In this document: one piece after another, positions 1 to 9,178 of the stretch
Numbering within the stretch: position 1 is the first letter of the stretch
How the letters are laid out: the number at the start of each line of letters is the position of its first letter
Source: Paenibacillus wulumuqiensis
GTDB lineage: Bacteria; Bacillota; Bacilli; Paenibacillales; Paenibacillaceae
Length of the DNA stretch: 64,000 nucleotides
Reading direction: 5' to 3'
Assembly (NCBI RefSeq): GCF_000971965.1
Contig: NZ_KQ040793.1
Coordinates: forward strand, 167,634-231,633
Notes under the pieces: generated by a model
What the model was told of the DNA's origin: nothing
Seen by the model: only the letters and a program-made list of their open reading frames with translations
The model's database searches: none
Made by a program: the position numbers and the translations under genes

Positions 1-161
1 CTTATGGCTTGGGGTGTGATGTGTACTTCTCTGAAACGGATGAGATTGTTTTAAGGTTTCCAGGCTTCTCCGCTTCTGCTCGTTTCCAAGCTATTGTGAA
101 GACATTGGAGACGGTATACAGGTACATGTGCAATAAACCTATGCTATTTGCTTACGGTTAG
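1..161 (+). CDS. C-terminal end of an unknown protein (partial)
   Basis: An open frame runs from base 3 to a TAG at 159-161 and codes for 52 residues; its start lies left of the window. The residues look protein-like (a mix of charged and aromatic residues, for example the stretches DVYFSETDEIVLRF and TLETVYRYMCNKP). I do not recognise the family. The reading frame continues to the window edge, so it could be the tail of a gene or a chance open frame. A TATAAT hexamer at 164-169 directly follows the stop and could belong to the promoter of the next gene, but no convincing -35 is visible. Confidence 0.45.
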   Translation, partial: YGLGCDVYFSETDEIVLRFPGFSASARFQAIVKTLETVYRYMCNKPMLFAYG

Positions 162-257
162 TGTATAATCCATACTGGTTATTTGATAATAAAACCGTGC
201 TCCCCTTTGTCTCTGACAGGGCGGGGCTTATGGATTATAAATATTATGGAGGTTTCT

Positions 258-782
258 ATGTCCCCACATCAACTGGCAAAATTATTTGCCGAAGGCAAGA
301 TCAGTGAAGATACATTAGTAGACATTCTGCATCAATGTTCTGTCGTACCGCTGCTGTATGACGAAGGCAGCCAGATTACGGCCGATGATTTCTCAAGTCG
401 TCTGGAGAATCCGCTGGAAGGCGAAGCTGCCGAGGCCGCTCAGGCGCTGTATACAACCGTAGTACAGGCTTTCCGCCGCTTTGCCGAACCGGAGAGCTAC
501 GAACGGCTGCAGGATTGTATTAGCCTGCAGGAAGATCTGTGCATGACAGGCGTGCTGTCGGTATCCGACTGGATCGACTGGCTGGAGCGCACTGCCGCGG
601 GAGAGACTGAACTTCCTACTGCCGATTTCCACAGCCTGTTCGAAGACCTGCCGGAAGGATACATGATGCAGGACTTCCACGATGATCTGATGTATATTTT
701 GGAACAGCCGGAGAATCCCAAATATGATGAGGCTGTGAAACAGCAAAAGCTGCTGTATCACCAGCTCGGAGTGAGCGATTAA
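258..782 (+). CDS. hypothetical acidic protein, 174 aa
   Basis: I chose the ATG at 258 because GGAGG sits 5-9 bases upstream (TATGGAGGTTTCTATG); the frame is open further upstream without a ribosome-binding site. The product is small, acidic and cytoplasmic, with no signal peptide or membrane segment. It looks helical, with many Glu, Asp, Ala and Leu residues. It opens with MSPHQLAKLFAEGKISEDTLVDIL, which resembles a short helical N-terminal unit. I do not recognise the family and assign no function. It converges on the first subtilase; the two genes share a long-loop hairpin at 867-948 with A and T runs on both sides. Confidence 0.75.
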   Translation: MSPHQLAKLFAEGKISEDTLVDILHQCSVVPLLYDEGSQITADDFSSRLENPLEGEAAEAAQALYTTVVQAFRRFAEPESYERLQDCISLQEDLCMTGVLSVSDWIDWLERTAAGETELPTADFHSLFEDLPEGYMMQDFHDDLMYILEQPENPKYDEAVKQQKLLYHQLGVSD

Positions 783-866
783 TTATCCGGTATAAATCAG
801 GCAGTCAGCACTCTGATTGCTGCACCGCTTCGTTCAATCGTTCAATCGTTAAAATTAGATAAACCA

Positions 867-948
867 AAAAAGCACGCTTGCTTCAGGAAATGCTTCCAAT
901 TCATTAAATATGAGCTGGAAACTGACCGATAGAGCAAACGTGCTTTTT
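867..948. terminator. bidirectional terminator-like inverted repeat
   Basis: AAAAAGCACGCTTGCT at 867-882 pairs with AGCAAACGTGCTTTTT at 933-948 (15 of 16 positions). The outer bases are A-rich on the left and T-rich on the right, so it can end transcription both ways, after the hypothetical gene on plus and the subtilase on minus. The 50-base loop is longer than usual for an intrinsic terminator. Confidence 0.6.
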
Positions 949-1016
949 CTTATTTCGCATATCTTTTTTCAATTATCTTTTTTTCACATTACATATGATT
1001 CACTTCTATTAATTAT

Positions 1017-4000
1017 TTACTTCGTTTTGGCTTTTACTCCCTCTACTTTCACCAGCGCATTAACAGTCTTGGATACGCTCGGATCGACCACAGAGCTAAT
1101 CTGGATCTGCAGACGGACGATGCTGTAACTGCCTGTCGGGTACTTGATCAGCACACCGTTATCGTCCACATATTTATCATCGCTGCTGGAGACAATCTTG
1201 TATACCAGCCGCTCATTCTGGGGCAGTGTCAGTACAGGCTGGCCCAGCGTATGGTTACCATTCTGAATCTTGTTAAAAGGCCGCACAGCATCCGCTACAC
1301 GATCGGCTTCCGTGCCGGCGATCCGGTAGGATAGATTGGCACGTTTGGTGGAGCTGCGCTTGACGTTGCCTGTCTCATCGATGTTGTAGGCTGCGATTTC
1401 CAGCTGGTATACCCCTTTTGGCAGTGCCTGGAACACTGTCTGACCGGAAGCGTTCAGTGCCATTGCTACATTATCGATATGATTGAAATGATAATATCCC
1501 GGCGCATAGATCGGGTAAGCTCCATTCACAGGTTCTTTTACCTGCTGCACCAGGGTACCGGCATATTTGCCATCCAGACCATACGCATTCAGTTCCAGTA
1601 CATTGGCATCTGTAGAAGTCAGACGGAATGCGATGTCTGCGTAATTTTCTTTGCCGTTCATGCGAATAACCGTATTGCTGATCGATATATCCTGAATGCC
1701 CTGGCCAATATCAGGAGCATTCTGGCCGACATGAATCACAAATGGCAGATGCAGCGATGGATATCCTGCAGCGGTCAATACAACTTCTCCTTCATATACA
1801 CCGTCTGCTGCCCCGGCAGAAGGCTGTACCGCAAGTGTGAATTCGGACGAGGAATGTGCATTTGCCGTAATCATGTCTCCTGCTGCCAGACCCTGCAGAC
1901 GGGCGTTGATCTGGCTCGTGTCCGGTGTCGCTACCGGACGGGATGGATCGGAAGTTACGCTGCTATGCATCTTCACACTCGCCTGGTAGGTTACGGCTGT
2001 ACCTGACGTGTTTTTGAGCTGGAGCTTTTTCAGCTGTTCACTGCCGCCTGCCGGCACTGTACCGAATCCGGCGGATGGATTGTAATTGGTAATGGTCTGG
2101 CGTTTCCAGTTCTTATCCAGTATGGTCACCGGCTCTACCGTCTGCAGCACAGCCGGTGTGTAGACAGCTGCACTAACATTGGCGCGTCCGGCACCCTGGG
2201 AATACACATCATAGGCTTTGCCCGTTTCATCGGACAGACGATCCGAAGTATTGGCAAGCGCTGCCCGGATATCAAAAGGCGTCCAATCCGGATGCTCCTG
2301 CTTCAGCAGTGCAGCCATGCCTGCTACCATTGGTGCTGCCATGCTCGTACCGCTCTCACGCTTGTACGCCTGGCTGTAAGAGGCGTCCTGAATATATTTG
2401 CCATAAGCTGGTACGGTCGAACGGATATTCACGCCTGGTGCAGCCATATCCGGCTTGATGCCGAGCAGTCCATCCTGATTCGGGCCGCGTGAGCTAAAGT
2501 CAGCCATCCGGTCACCGGCGACTTCCGTTTTTGGATAATCTCCGCTGAAACGGAATTGAAGCGGCTGCTCCGGATGCGCCACTGCAGCACGTGCCAGAGC
2601 ACGTCCTTCTTTTCCACTCATATCAAAAGCAGGGATATATTCAAATCCCTCTCCAATATAGGCAGTTGCACCCAGATAGCCATCACGCCCATTGATACTT
2701 GTCGATAGATCAGCTTGATCCGGATGAGCTGCCTGTGCATTGCCATTAAATATAATAACGGCACGTGCGCCATGTTTGGCAGCCATTTTGATCTTGTCGT
2801 CGAACTGCATATTACCGCGGGAAACGAGCACAATTTTACCCGTCACATCTTTGTTCCGGTAATCCGCTTCGCCGCCGAGTCCCACATAGACTCCCTGCAC
2901 TGCTCCTGTACCGATAATATCGGCAAAATTTTCGCGGTTCAGCTTCCATGCCATTGCATTGAGCGTATAGGTCTGCGCAGCGGATGAGTTGGCATACACG
3001 TCATCGCCGACCGTTTGGCCTTTCTCTGTGGAAGACGTCAATGTACGCAATCCACTATCTCCATAGACCGAGGCAGTTGCCGTTGCCTGGTACAGACGGT
3101 ATGAAATGGATGAAGCGCCAACCGAGATCGCCAGCTGGGAAGTGGCCGGAGAGTTGACCGAGTAATAATAAGGGCCTGCGGCAGCATCATTGCCATTGGC
3201 AACCACGACTGTCGCACCGCTCAGCACCGCATTGTTGACTGCCGTAGAGATCGGCGAATTCACATCTTTGTTGGTGCTGATGCCGAGGGACAGATTGATA
3301 ATATCCATGCCATCCTTGACGGCATGCTCAATACCATCGATCAGTGTAGCCGAATTGACGCTTTCCTTGTTCGTTGCGGGATTGCGTGAAGCTACCCGAT
3401 ACGCGTAGAGGTCCACATCGTAGGCTACCCCTTTCTGTACCACTTCACTGGTCGTATTCTCGGCGCGGCCGGCAATGATGCCTGCGGCATGAGTCCCATG
3501 CAGACTTCCCGGATATCCCAGTCGGTATGTATCCTGAGCGATACTGATAGGCGGTGTCTCATACGGATCACGATCTTTGTCGACCGAATCATAGCCGCCT
3601 TTGTAGGCCTTGCGCAGATCCGGATGCAGATAGTCCAGCCCTGTATCAATAACGCCGACTTTTACCCCTTTACCGGTCAGTCCCTTGGCCCAGGCGGTCT
3701 GCGCTCCGATCAGTGACAGTGCGGATGGATCATAGGTGGCCTGGCCTGCAGTCTGCAGCTTCTCTTCTACCGGAATATGGTACACTGCACTATTGTCATA
3801 AATGGACTTGATGCCCGGTAGCTGGGCCAGAACGGGAATCTGGTTGGCCGGAATCGAGATCTCCAGTCCGTTCAGTACGGTATTGTAACGATAATTGACC
3901 TTTAGCTGAATGCCTTTGGCGAGTGCCTGATTGATCATGGACGTCTGCTGCGAATTGACCGTGCTTTCTGTCGACTCGGCAGCTACCGATTCCAGTCCAA

Positions 4001-4283
4001 TCGTCGCAGCATACTCCCCGACAGCCGCCGGCTGTGTAGTCAGCTGGACAATGACATTGGTACGCTGGCTGGAATTCGTGTTGATCTCCGGCGAGATCAC
4101 ATTGGTCTCACCCGAAGTGAGACTCAGCAGTTTATCCGGCAGACTCTTCTGCTCCAGTACATATGGAGAAGAGAGACTTCCGGATGCTGCATAGGCTGCT
4201 CCCGGAGATGCGGCCAGTCCGGCTGTGATCAGTACAGCCAGTGAACCATAAGACAACTTGCGCAGAACATGTAACTTTTTCAA
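1017..4283 (-). CDS. secreted S8 subtilisin-like protease, Vpr type (copy 1)
   Basis: A 1088-residue extracellular serine protease. It has a Sec signal peptide with a cleavage region at AAYAA (about residue 33) and an I9-type propeptide (about 75-170). The S8 catalytic domain has Asp213 (VGVIDTGLD), His262 (LHGTHAAG), oxyanion Asn363 and Ser647 (GTSMAAP). A protease-associated (PA) domain is inserted at about 460-560 (VTGKIVLVSRGN). A long C-terminal region of beta-sandwich type follows. This architecture matches the Vpr/minor extracellular protease group. Its likely role is degradation of external protein for nutrition. It is the downstream member of a tandem pair with the gene at 4541-7765; a terminator separates the two, so it probably has its own promoter. 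Confidence 0.93.
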   Translation of the reverse strand: MKKLHVLRKLSYGSLAVLITAGLAASPGAAYAASGSLSSPYVLEQKSLPDKLLSLTSGETNVISPEINTNSSQRTNVIVQLTTQPAAVGEYAATIGLESVAAESTESTVNSQQTSMINQALAKGIQLKVNYRYNTVLNGLEISIPANQIPVLAQLPGIKSIYDNSAVYHIPVEEKLQTAGQATYDPSALSLIGAQTAWAKGLTGKGVKVGVIDTGLDYLHPDLRKAYKGGYDSVDKDRDPYETPPISIAQDTYRLGYPGSLHGTHAAGIIAGRAENTTSEVVQKGVAYDVDLYAYRVASRNPATNKESVNSATLIDGIEHAVKDGMDIINLSLGISTNKDVNSPISTAVNNAVLSGATVVVANGNDAAAGPYYYSVNSPATSQLAISVGASSISYRLYQATATASVYGDSGLRTLTSSTEKGQTVGDDVYANSSAAQTYTLNAMAWKLNRENFADIIGTGAVQGVYVGLGGEADYRNKDVTGKIVLVSRGNMQFDDKIKMAAKHGARAVIIFNGNAQAAHPDQADLSTSINGRDGYLGATAYIGEGFEYIPAFDMSGKEGRALARAAVAHPEQPLQFRFSGDYPKTEVAGDRMADFSSRGPNQDGLLGIKPDMAAPGVNIRSTVPAYGKYIQDASYSQAYKRESGTSMAAPMVAGMAALLKQEHPDWTPFDIRAALANTSDRLSDETGKAYDVYSQGAGRANVSAAVYTPAVLQTVEPVTILDKNWKRQTITNYNPSAGFGTVPAGGSEQLKKLQLKNTSGTAVTYQASVKMHSSVTSDPSRPVATPDTSQINARLQGLAAGDMITANAHSSSEFTLAVQPSAGAADGVYEGEVVLTAAGYPSLHLPFVIHVGQNAPDIGQGIQDISISNTVIRMNGKENYADIAFRLTSTDANVLELNAYGLDGKYAGTLVQQVKEPVNGAYPIYAPGYYHFNHIDNVAMALNASGQTVFQALPKGVYQLEIAAYNIDETGNVKRSSTKRANLSYRIAGTEADRVADAVRPFNKIQNGNHTLGQPVLTLPQNERLVYKIVSSSDDKYVDDNGVLIKYPTGSYSIVRLQIQISSVVDPSVSKTVNALVKVEGVKAKTK

Positions 4284-4431
4284 ATACGTTCCCTCGTTTC
4301 CTAGTTATACTTGCCCATTTCCCGCAGCCATATCGTATCATTACAGGTGACTGGTGAATAGCTATTTTCTCCATAAATTGTATTCACTGGAGACGGTCTT
4401 GTCATCAACCTTTAGATATAAATATAAAAAA

Positions 4432-4491
4432 AGCACTCTTCCGGCGTACATGTGCACCTGATGGTGCGTTCATGTCTGCGGGAAGAGTGCT
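4432..4491 (-). terminator. intrinsic terminator after subtilase copy 2
   Basis: AGCACTCTTCC (4432-4442) is complementary to GGAAGAGTGCT (4481-4491). On the minus strand the stem is followed by a run of seven T, which suits termination of the upstream minus-strand subtilase before copy 1 starts. Confidence 0.8.
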
Positions 4492-4540
4492 CAAAAATTA
4501 CTTTTCCATTGAAATCAGGTCGCGTTTATACTGCCAAACG

Positions 4541-7500
4541 CTAGGGTTTTGTGATTTTGATGAGTGCGTTGACCGTCTTGGTTGCGGACGGATCTGTTTT
4601 GGAGCTGATCTGGATTTGCAGTCTGGCAATGCGATAGTCGGTGTACGGGTATTTGATCAGTACGCCGCTGTCGTTTACATACTTGTCATCGCTGCTGGAC
4701 AGGATTTTGTATTCCAGACGCTTGTCTGCCGGCAGGTCCAGTACTGCTTTGCCAAGGGTATTGTTGCCCTGGAGAATATAATTGAACTGCTTGGTAGCTG
4801 CAGCTACGCGGTCTTTTTCCGTACCGGCAATACGGTAGGACGAAGAAGCACGTTTGATGGAGTCTTGATTGATCTTGCCGTACTGATCAAGGTTGTATGC
4901 TGTAATCTCCAGTTTGTATACGCCTTTATCCAGCGCTTTGTACTCATATCCACCGGAAGATTTCTGGCTGATGTAGATGTTATCGACATCATTGAACCGG
5001 TAGTATCCTGGTGCAAATACCGGATAACCATTTTCGCCCGGAGCCTGGATGACCTGAACCAGTGTGCCGACATATTCATCTTCGATATTGTAGACATTCA
5101 GCTCTAGCACATTGGAATCAGTAGCCGTCAGGCGGAATCCGATATCTGTGGAATCCTGCTTGCCATCCATACGAATCACGGTGTTGCTGACTGCCACTTC
5201 CTGTACACCCAATCCGGCATCCGGCACGCTGTTACCTACATGGATAACGAAAGGCAGATGCAGTGATGGATATCCGTTCGCTGTCAGGACGACTTCCCCT
5301 TCATATACACCTGTCGCTGCAGCTGCAGAAGGTTTCACTGCCAGTTTAAACTCGGAAGCCGAGTTCGCACCGACCGTAATGGAATTGCCTGCATTCAGAC
5401 CTTGCAGAGTCGCTTCGATATTGCTCACATCCGGTGTAGCAATCGGCTCATACGGATCGGAAGTGACGTTATTATGCATTTTCACGCTCGCCTGGTACGT
5501 AATTGTCGAGAAGGAAGTATTTTTCACCTGCAGCTCTTTGAACTGGGCTTCACTTCCTGCCGCTACCGTACCAAAAGCAGCTGATGGATTGTAGTTGGTA
5601 ATGGTCTTGCGGTTCCAGTCTTTGTCGAGAATCGTGATGTCTTCCACCGTCTGCAGAACAGCCGGTGTATAGACTGCAGTCCCTACATTCGCGCGTCCGG
5701 CACCCTGGGAATAGACATCATACTGTGTATTGGACAGATCGTAGAGCGTATCCGCTGTATTCGCCAGAGCGGCACGGATATCGAACGGTGTCCAGTTTGG
5801 ATGCTCCTGCTTGAGCAGTGCAGCCATACCGGCTACGTGTGGTGAAGCCATACTTGTACCATTTTGACGCTCATAGGCTCTGCTGTAGGAAGCATCCTTG
5901 ATGTACTTGCCATAGGCAGGTACGGATGAGCGGATATTTACACCCGGTGCAGATACGTCCGGCTTGATGCCGAGCAGTCCATCCTGGTTCGGTCCACGGG
6001 AGCTAAAGGAAGCCATCGTATCGCCGCGTACTTCGTCTTTTGGATATTGATCGCCAAATGTGAATTCAAGTGATCCTTCGGAAGCCAGTGCTTCTCTTGC
6101 CAGTGCACGGCCTTCTGCACCCGCCATATCGAAGGTTGGTACATAGTCGAATCCTTCGCCGATAAATCCGGTCGCGCCTACATGACTGTCGCGTCCTGGG
6201 ATACTTTCGGACAGATCCGCTTCATTCGGATTGCTTGCCTTGGAGTTACCATTGAAGATAATCGCCGCTTTGGCACCATGATCCTTGGCATTTTTCATTT
6301 TATCGACAAATGGCAGATTACCACGGGAAATCAGTACCACTTTGCCTTTGACATCCTTGCCTGCATAATCCGCTTCGGCGCCCAGTCCTACATATACACC
6401 TTCAAGGGCATCCGTACCGAGGATTTCGGCAAAGTTGCTGCTGGATACGTACCAGCTCATTACATTCAGTCCATAGGACTTTGCGGATGGATCGCCGTAT
6501 ACATCTTCGCTTACGGCTGCACCTTTATTTCCATATACGGACGCAGATACGGTCGCTGTATAGGTGGCAAAAGGAATCGATGATGCCCCTACGGAAATGG
6601 CCAGCTGGGAGCTTGCCGGTGAACCCATGGAATAGTAGTAGTATCCGGAATCTGCTGCATTACCGTTCGCTACGACTGCCGTTACGCCGCCCAGTACGGC
6701 GTTGTTGATCGCTACGGAATCCGGGGAGTTAACATCCTTTTCCGTATCGGAGCCCAGGGACAGGTTGATCACATCCATGCCGTCTTTGACCGCATGCTCG
6801 ATGCCATCAATGACCTGTGCGGATGAGCCGGAAGCACGGTTGGTCACCGGGTTACGGGACAGTACACGGTAGGCATACAGATTCGCATCGTAGGCTACCC
6901 CTTTTTGCACGATATCACTCGTCTTGTTCTCGGCACGTCCCACGATGGTACCGGATACGTGTGTACCATGGGAAGTTCCTTCAAAACCGGTACCATAAGG
7001 ATCTTCATCTACAGACAACGGCCGGTCTTCATAAGGATCGAAGTCTTTGTCTACAGAGTCATAGCCACCTTTGTAGGCGCTTTTAAGATCCGGATGTTCG
7101 TAATCGACACCGGTATCGATAACGCCGACTTTGACGCCTTTACCGGTAATGCCTTTGTTCCAAGCCTGCTGTGCACCGATCAGGTTCAATGGTGCAGGGT
7201 CATATGTAGCTTGTTTGGCTGTCGCTGTCAGGGTTGGCGGCTCCTGAACAGGAATTGTGTAGTATGTGCTGTTTTCATAGATGGATTTGACACCTGGCAG
7301 TTCAGCCAGCTTGGGAATCTGGTTGGCCGGAATGGAGATTTCCATACCATTCAATACCGTATTGTAACGGTAATTGACGTGCAGATTGATACCTTTGTCC
7401 AGCGCCTGCTTCACAATGGAGTTCTGCTGTGAATTGATAGCGCTCTCGGTAGACTCGGCAGCCATGGAACGAATGCCCATCTGAGCCGCATATTCACCAA

Positions 7501-7765
7501 CTGCTACCGGCTGGTTGGTCAGCTGCACGATGACACGAATCGTTTGGCTGGACTTTGTGTTGATTTTGGGTGAAATGACGTTCGTCTCGCCTGAAGTCAG
7601 GCTGATTAACTTATCGGGCAGCTGCTTTTGATTCAGCAGATACGGAGATACGGCTGTACCTTCTTCTGCTGCATAGGCTGCACTCGGAGACCATGCTGTT
7701 CCTGCTGCGAGCAGAGCAGCCATGGATACCACAGATAACTTGCGAAGAACATGTGATTTAGTCAA
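4541..7765 (-). CDS. secreted S8 subtilisin-like protease, Vpr type (copy 2)
   Basis: A 1074-residue paralogue of the neighbouring protease with the same layout. It has a signal peptide ending near AAYAA (residues 29-33) and an I9-like propeptide. The catalytic domain has Asp217 (GVIDTGVDYEHPDL), His266 (SHGTHVSG), oxyanion Asn368 and Ser638 (GTSMASPHVAG). A PA domain lies at about 455-550, followed by the same long C-terminal region that ends in a motif around SSSDDKYVNDSGVLIKYP. The two copies can be aligned by eye along almost their full length, including the C-terminal end, so they arose by tandem duplication. All catalytic residues are kept in both, so both are probably active. About 350 bases of AT-rich sequence upstream should hold the promoter. 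Confidence 0.94.
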   Translation of the reverse strand: MTKSHVLRKLSVVSMAALLAAGTAWSPSAAYAAEEGTAVSPYLLNQKQLPDKLISLTSGETNVISPKINTKSSQTIRVIVQLTNQPVAVGEYAAQMGIRSMAAESTESAINSQQNSIVKQALDKGINLHVNYRYNTVLNGMEISIPANQIPKLAELPGVKSIYENSTYYTIPVQEPPTLTATAKQATYDPAPLNLIGAQQAWNKGITGKGVKVGVIDTGVDYEHPDLKSAYKGGYDSVDKDFDPYEDRPLSVDEDPYGTGFEGTSHGTHVSGTIVGRAENKTSDIVQKGVAYDANLYAYRVLSRNPVTNRASGSSAQVIDGIEHAVKDGMDVINLSLGSDTEKDVNSPDSVAINNAVLGGVTAVVANGNAADSGYYYYSMGSPASSQLAISVGASSIPFATYTATVSASVYGNKGAAVSEDVYGDPSAKSYGLNVMSWYVSSSNFAEILGTDALEGVYVGLGAEADYAGKDVKGKVVLISRGNLPFVDKMKNAKDHGAKAAIIFNGNSKASNPNEADLSESIPGRDSHVGATGFIGEGFDYVPTFDMAGAEGRALAREALASEGSLEFTFGDQYPKDEVRGDTMASFSSRGPNQDGLLGIKPDVSAPGVNIRSSVPAYGKYIKDASYSRAYERQNGTSMASPHVAGMAALLKQEHPNWTPFDIRAALANTADTLYDLSNTQYDVYSQGAGRANVGTAVYTPAVLQTVEDITILDKDWNRKTITNYNPSAAFGTVAAGSEAQFKELQVKNTSFSTITYQASVKMHNNVTSDPYEPIATPDVSNIEATLQGLNAGNSITVGANSASEFKLAVKPSAAAATGVYEGEVVLTANGYPSLHLPFVIHVGNSVPDAGLGVQEVAVSNTVIRMDGKQDSTDIGFRLTATDSNVLELNVYNIEDEYVGTLVQVIQAPGENGYPVFAPGYYRFNDVDNIYISQKSSGGYEYKALDKGVYKLEITAYNLDQYGKINQDSIKRASSSYRIAGTEKDRVAAATKQFNYILQGNNTLGKAVLDLPADKRLEYKILSSSDDKYVNDSGVLIKYPYTDYRIARLQIQISSKTDPSATKTVNALIKITKP

Positions 7766-8119
7766 ATTTCGTCCCTCATTTCATCAATTTGGTTATTCAA
7801 TTGTCAAAAATCCCGGCAGTACCCCTATTTCCACCATCATTTATTTATGTAAGCTTTATTAACCCCCTTTTCTATATTATAGGAATATTTTATTACATAG
7901 CATTATATTACCACCTGAATTAACCACTGGCTAGATATTTTATCCATGTATAGATAAATTTTGCGCTACTTATAATGAAATAGTTCTTTTTTATCAAACT
8001 GCACAATATATAAGGACATTTTACATATTCACATACAAAAAAGAGCATTTCTGTTCACTATTCAGGAACTGAAATGCTCGTATAAATATACCATTATATG
8101 GAGATAATATAATTGTCAG
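7766..8119. other. AT-rich intergenic region upstream of subtilase copy 2
   Basis: About 350 bases without a supportable gene. It contains the leader and presumed promoter of the minus-strand subtilase and, at 8043-8079, the terminator of the gbsR-like gene. The sequence between 7840 and 8030 is very A+T rich and holds no clear protein-coding frame. Confidence 0.6.
8043..8079 (-). terminator. intrinsic terminator of the gbsR-like gene
   Basis: GAGCATTTC-TGTTC (8043-8056) pairs with GAAC-TGAAATGCTC (8066-8079). On the minus strand the stem is followed by TTTTTTG, about 40 bases after the stop codon of the regulator. Confidence 0.8.
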
Positions 8120-8671
8120 CTATTCTTCCTTCGGAACCAGATCAAAAATGGTTCCATCCTCCATTGTATCGATCAAACGATCCAGCCACAGATAATAACG
8201 GATCGCTTCCTGCATCTTTTCCTTGTCCTTTACCAGTACACTCCGCGCCGGAATATCCGGCATATCCGCAATCAGCTTATCAATTTCCTTGACCGATTTG
8301 CGAAAAACAAGAATATTGCTCTCTACAGCTTTACGCCATTTGATAGCAAAAAAATCGGTAAACGTCTGGTACCAGTCATATTCCACTTCGTACAGGTCTT
8401 TACGTGAGCCTTTTTCCCATACTTTATTGACCATATGCAGATCAAGCAGATTGCGTACCCCGGTACTCATGCTCGTCTTGCTCATCGCCATCTCACGTCC
8501 CATATCATCCAGTGTCATCGGTCGATCTGCAAAAAAAAGCAAGCCATACAGATGGCCTGTAGACAATGTTACTCCATAAAGATCCATATTGCGTCCAATC
8601 ACTTCAATAACGCGCTTTCTGACTTTTTGCACCGTCTCCTGCTGCGATTCATCCAATTGGTCCAAGCCCAT
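8120..8671 (-). CDS. gbsR: GbsR/OpcR-type MarR-superfamily regulator
   Basis: A 183-residue protein with a winged-helix region at about 30-100 (GVTLSTGHLYGLLFFADRPMT, then DDMGREMAMSKTSMSTGVRNL as the recognition segment) and a helical C-terminus, the layout of the GbsR family. In B. subtilis, GbsR and OpcR repress choline and glycine-betaine uptake or synthesis genes, and GbsR senses choline. The gene is divergent from opuAA-AB-AC, 507 bases away, so control of that operon is a good inference. I cannot tell from sequence whether the ligand is choline, betaine or another solute. The ORF ends in its own terminator at 8043-8079. Confidence 0.85.
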   Translation of the reverse strand: MGLDQLDESQQETVQKVRKRVIEVIGRNMDLYGVTLSTGHLYGLLFFADRPMTLDDMGREMAMSKTSMSTGVRNLLDLHMVNKVWEKGSRKDLYEVEYDWYQTFTDFFAIKWRKAVESNILVFRKSVKEIDKLIADMPDIPARSVLVKDKEKMQEAIRYYLWLDRLIDTMEDGTIFDLVPKEE

Positions 8672-8820
8672 GCTTGCACACTCCCATTCTATACATACAG
8701 TTTATACTATACGATCGGTAATAATTGACTTTCCCCATTTTAAAAAAATAATCAAAAAAAGTAAAGAAGAGCATTTGCGAGTATTACCCAGTATATCGAC
8801 GTATTTCTTCTATAAATATC

Positions 8821-8838
8821 GTACAGTTTTTTCTGTAC
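8821..8838. promoter_or_regulatory. perfect inverted repeat, candidate operator
   Basis: GTACAG, six T, CTGTAC: a perfect 6-base inverted repeat with a T6 centre. It lies 25 bases upstream of the candidate opuA -35 element, so it may be a regulator site. An A/T-rich loop hairpin is the other reading. Confidence 0.4.
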
Positions 8839-8862
8839 AAACTTATTATACGGATTTTACGG

Positions 8863-8891
8863 TTGATTTGCAAAATAGTATTTGTTACACT
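8863..8891 (+). promoter_or_regulatory. candidate sigma-A promoter for opuA operon
   Basis: TTGATT (8863-8868), a 17-base spacer and TACACT (8886-8891) form a plausible sigma-A promoter. It would leave a leader of about 280 bases before opuAA, which contains the palindrome at 8936-8969 and the second copy of the 15-base direct repeat. Confidence 0.4.
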
Positions 8892-8935
8892 TAATCACGT
8901 TGCGTTGCAAATCGTGAAAATATTCTTTGTTACAG

Positions 8936-8969
8936 AAATAATGATAATACTTTCAAGTATTCATTATTT
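8936..8969. promoter_or_regulatory. long imperfect palindrome, candidate operator
   Basis: The core AATACTT-TC-AAGTATT (8946-8961) is a perfect 7-base inverted repeat. Flanking AAATAATG (8936-8943) and CATTATTT (8962-8969) extend the symmetry with a two-base offset. It lies just downstream of the candidate opuA promoter, where a repressor such as the GbsR-like protein would block transcription. Confidence 0.4.
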
Positions 8970-9178
8970 GAAATTTGGGTAATAAATTCGGTGATGTATT
9001 CCGGCTAACTCTCTTCGTATCCATTTCTTCGTTTCATTCAAGCTTCCCTCACCTACCTGAATGACAAAGAATAACCGATAAGCAGCCCGTGTTGAAAATC
9101 GTGAATTTAATGATTGTCCGTCAGCACCACCGCAGGAATATCGTATGTGTTTCTACTATATATAAGGGGTGACAATGC

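Larger units (their letters stand above)
8672..9178. other. divergent control region between gbsR-like gene and opuA operon
   Basis: This 507-base AT-rich region has no gene. It holds a perfect hairpin GTACAG-N6-CTGTAC at 8821-8838, a candidate sigma-A promoter at 8863-8891, and a long imperfect palindrome at 8936-8969. A near-identical 15-base direct repeat occurs at 8904-8918 and 9091-9105. The length and density of symmetrical elements suggest layered control of compatible-solute uptake. Confidence 0.6.
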
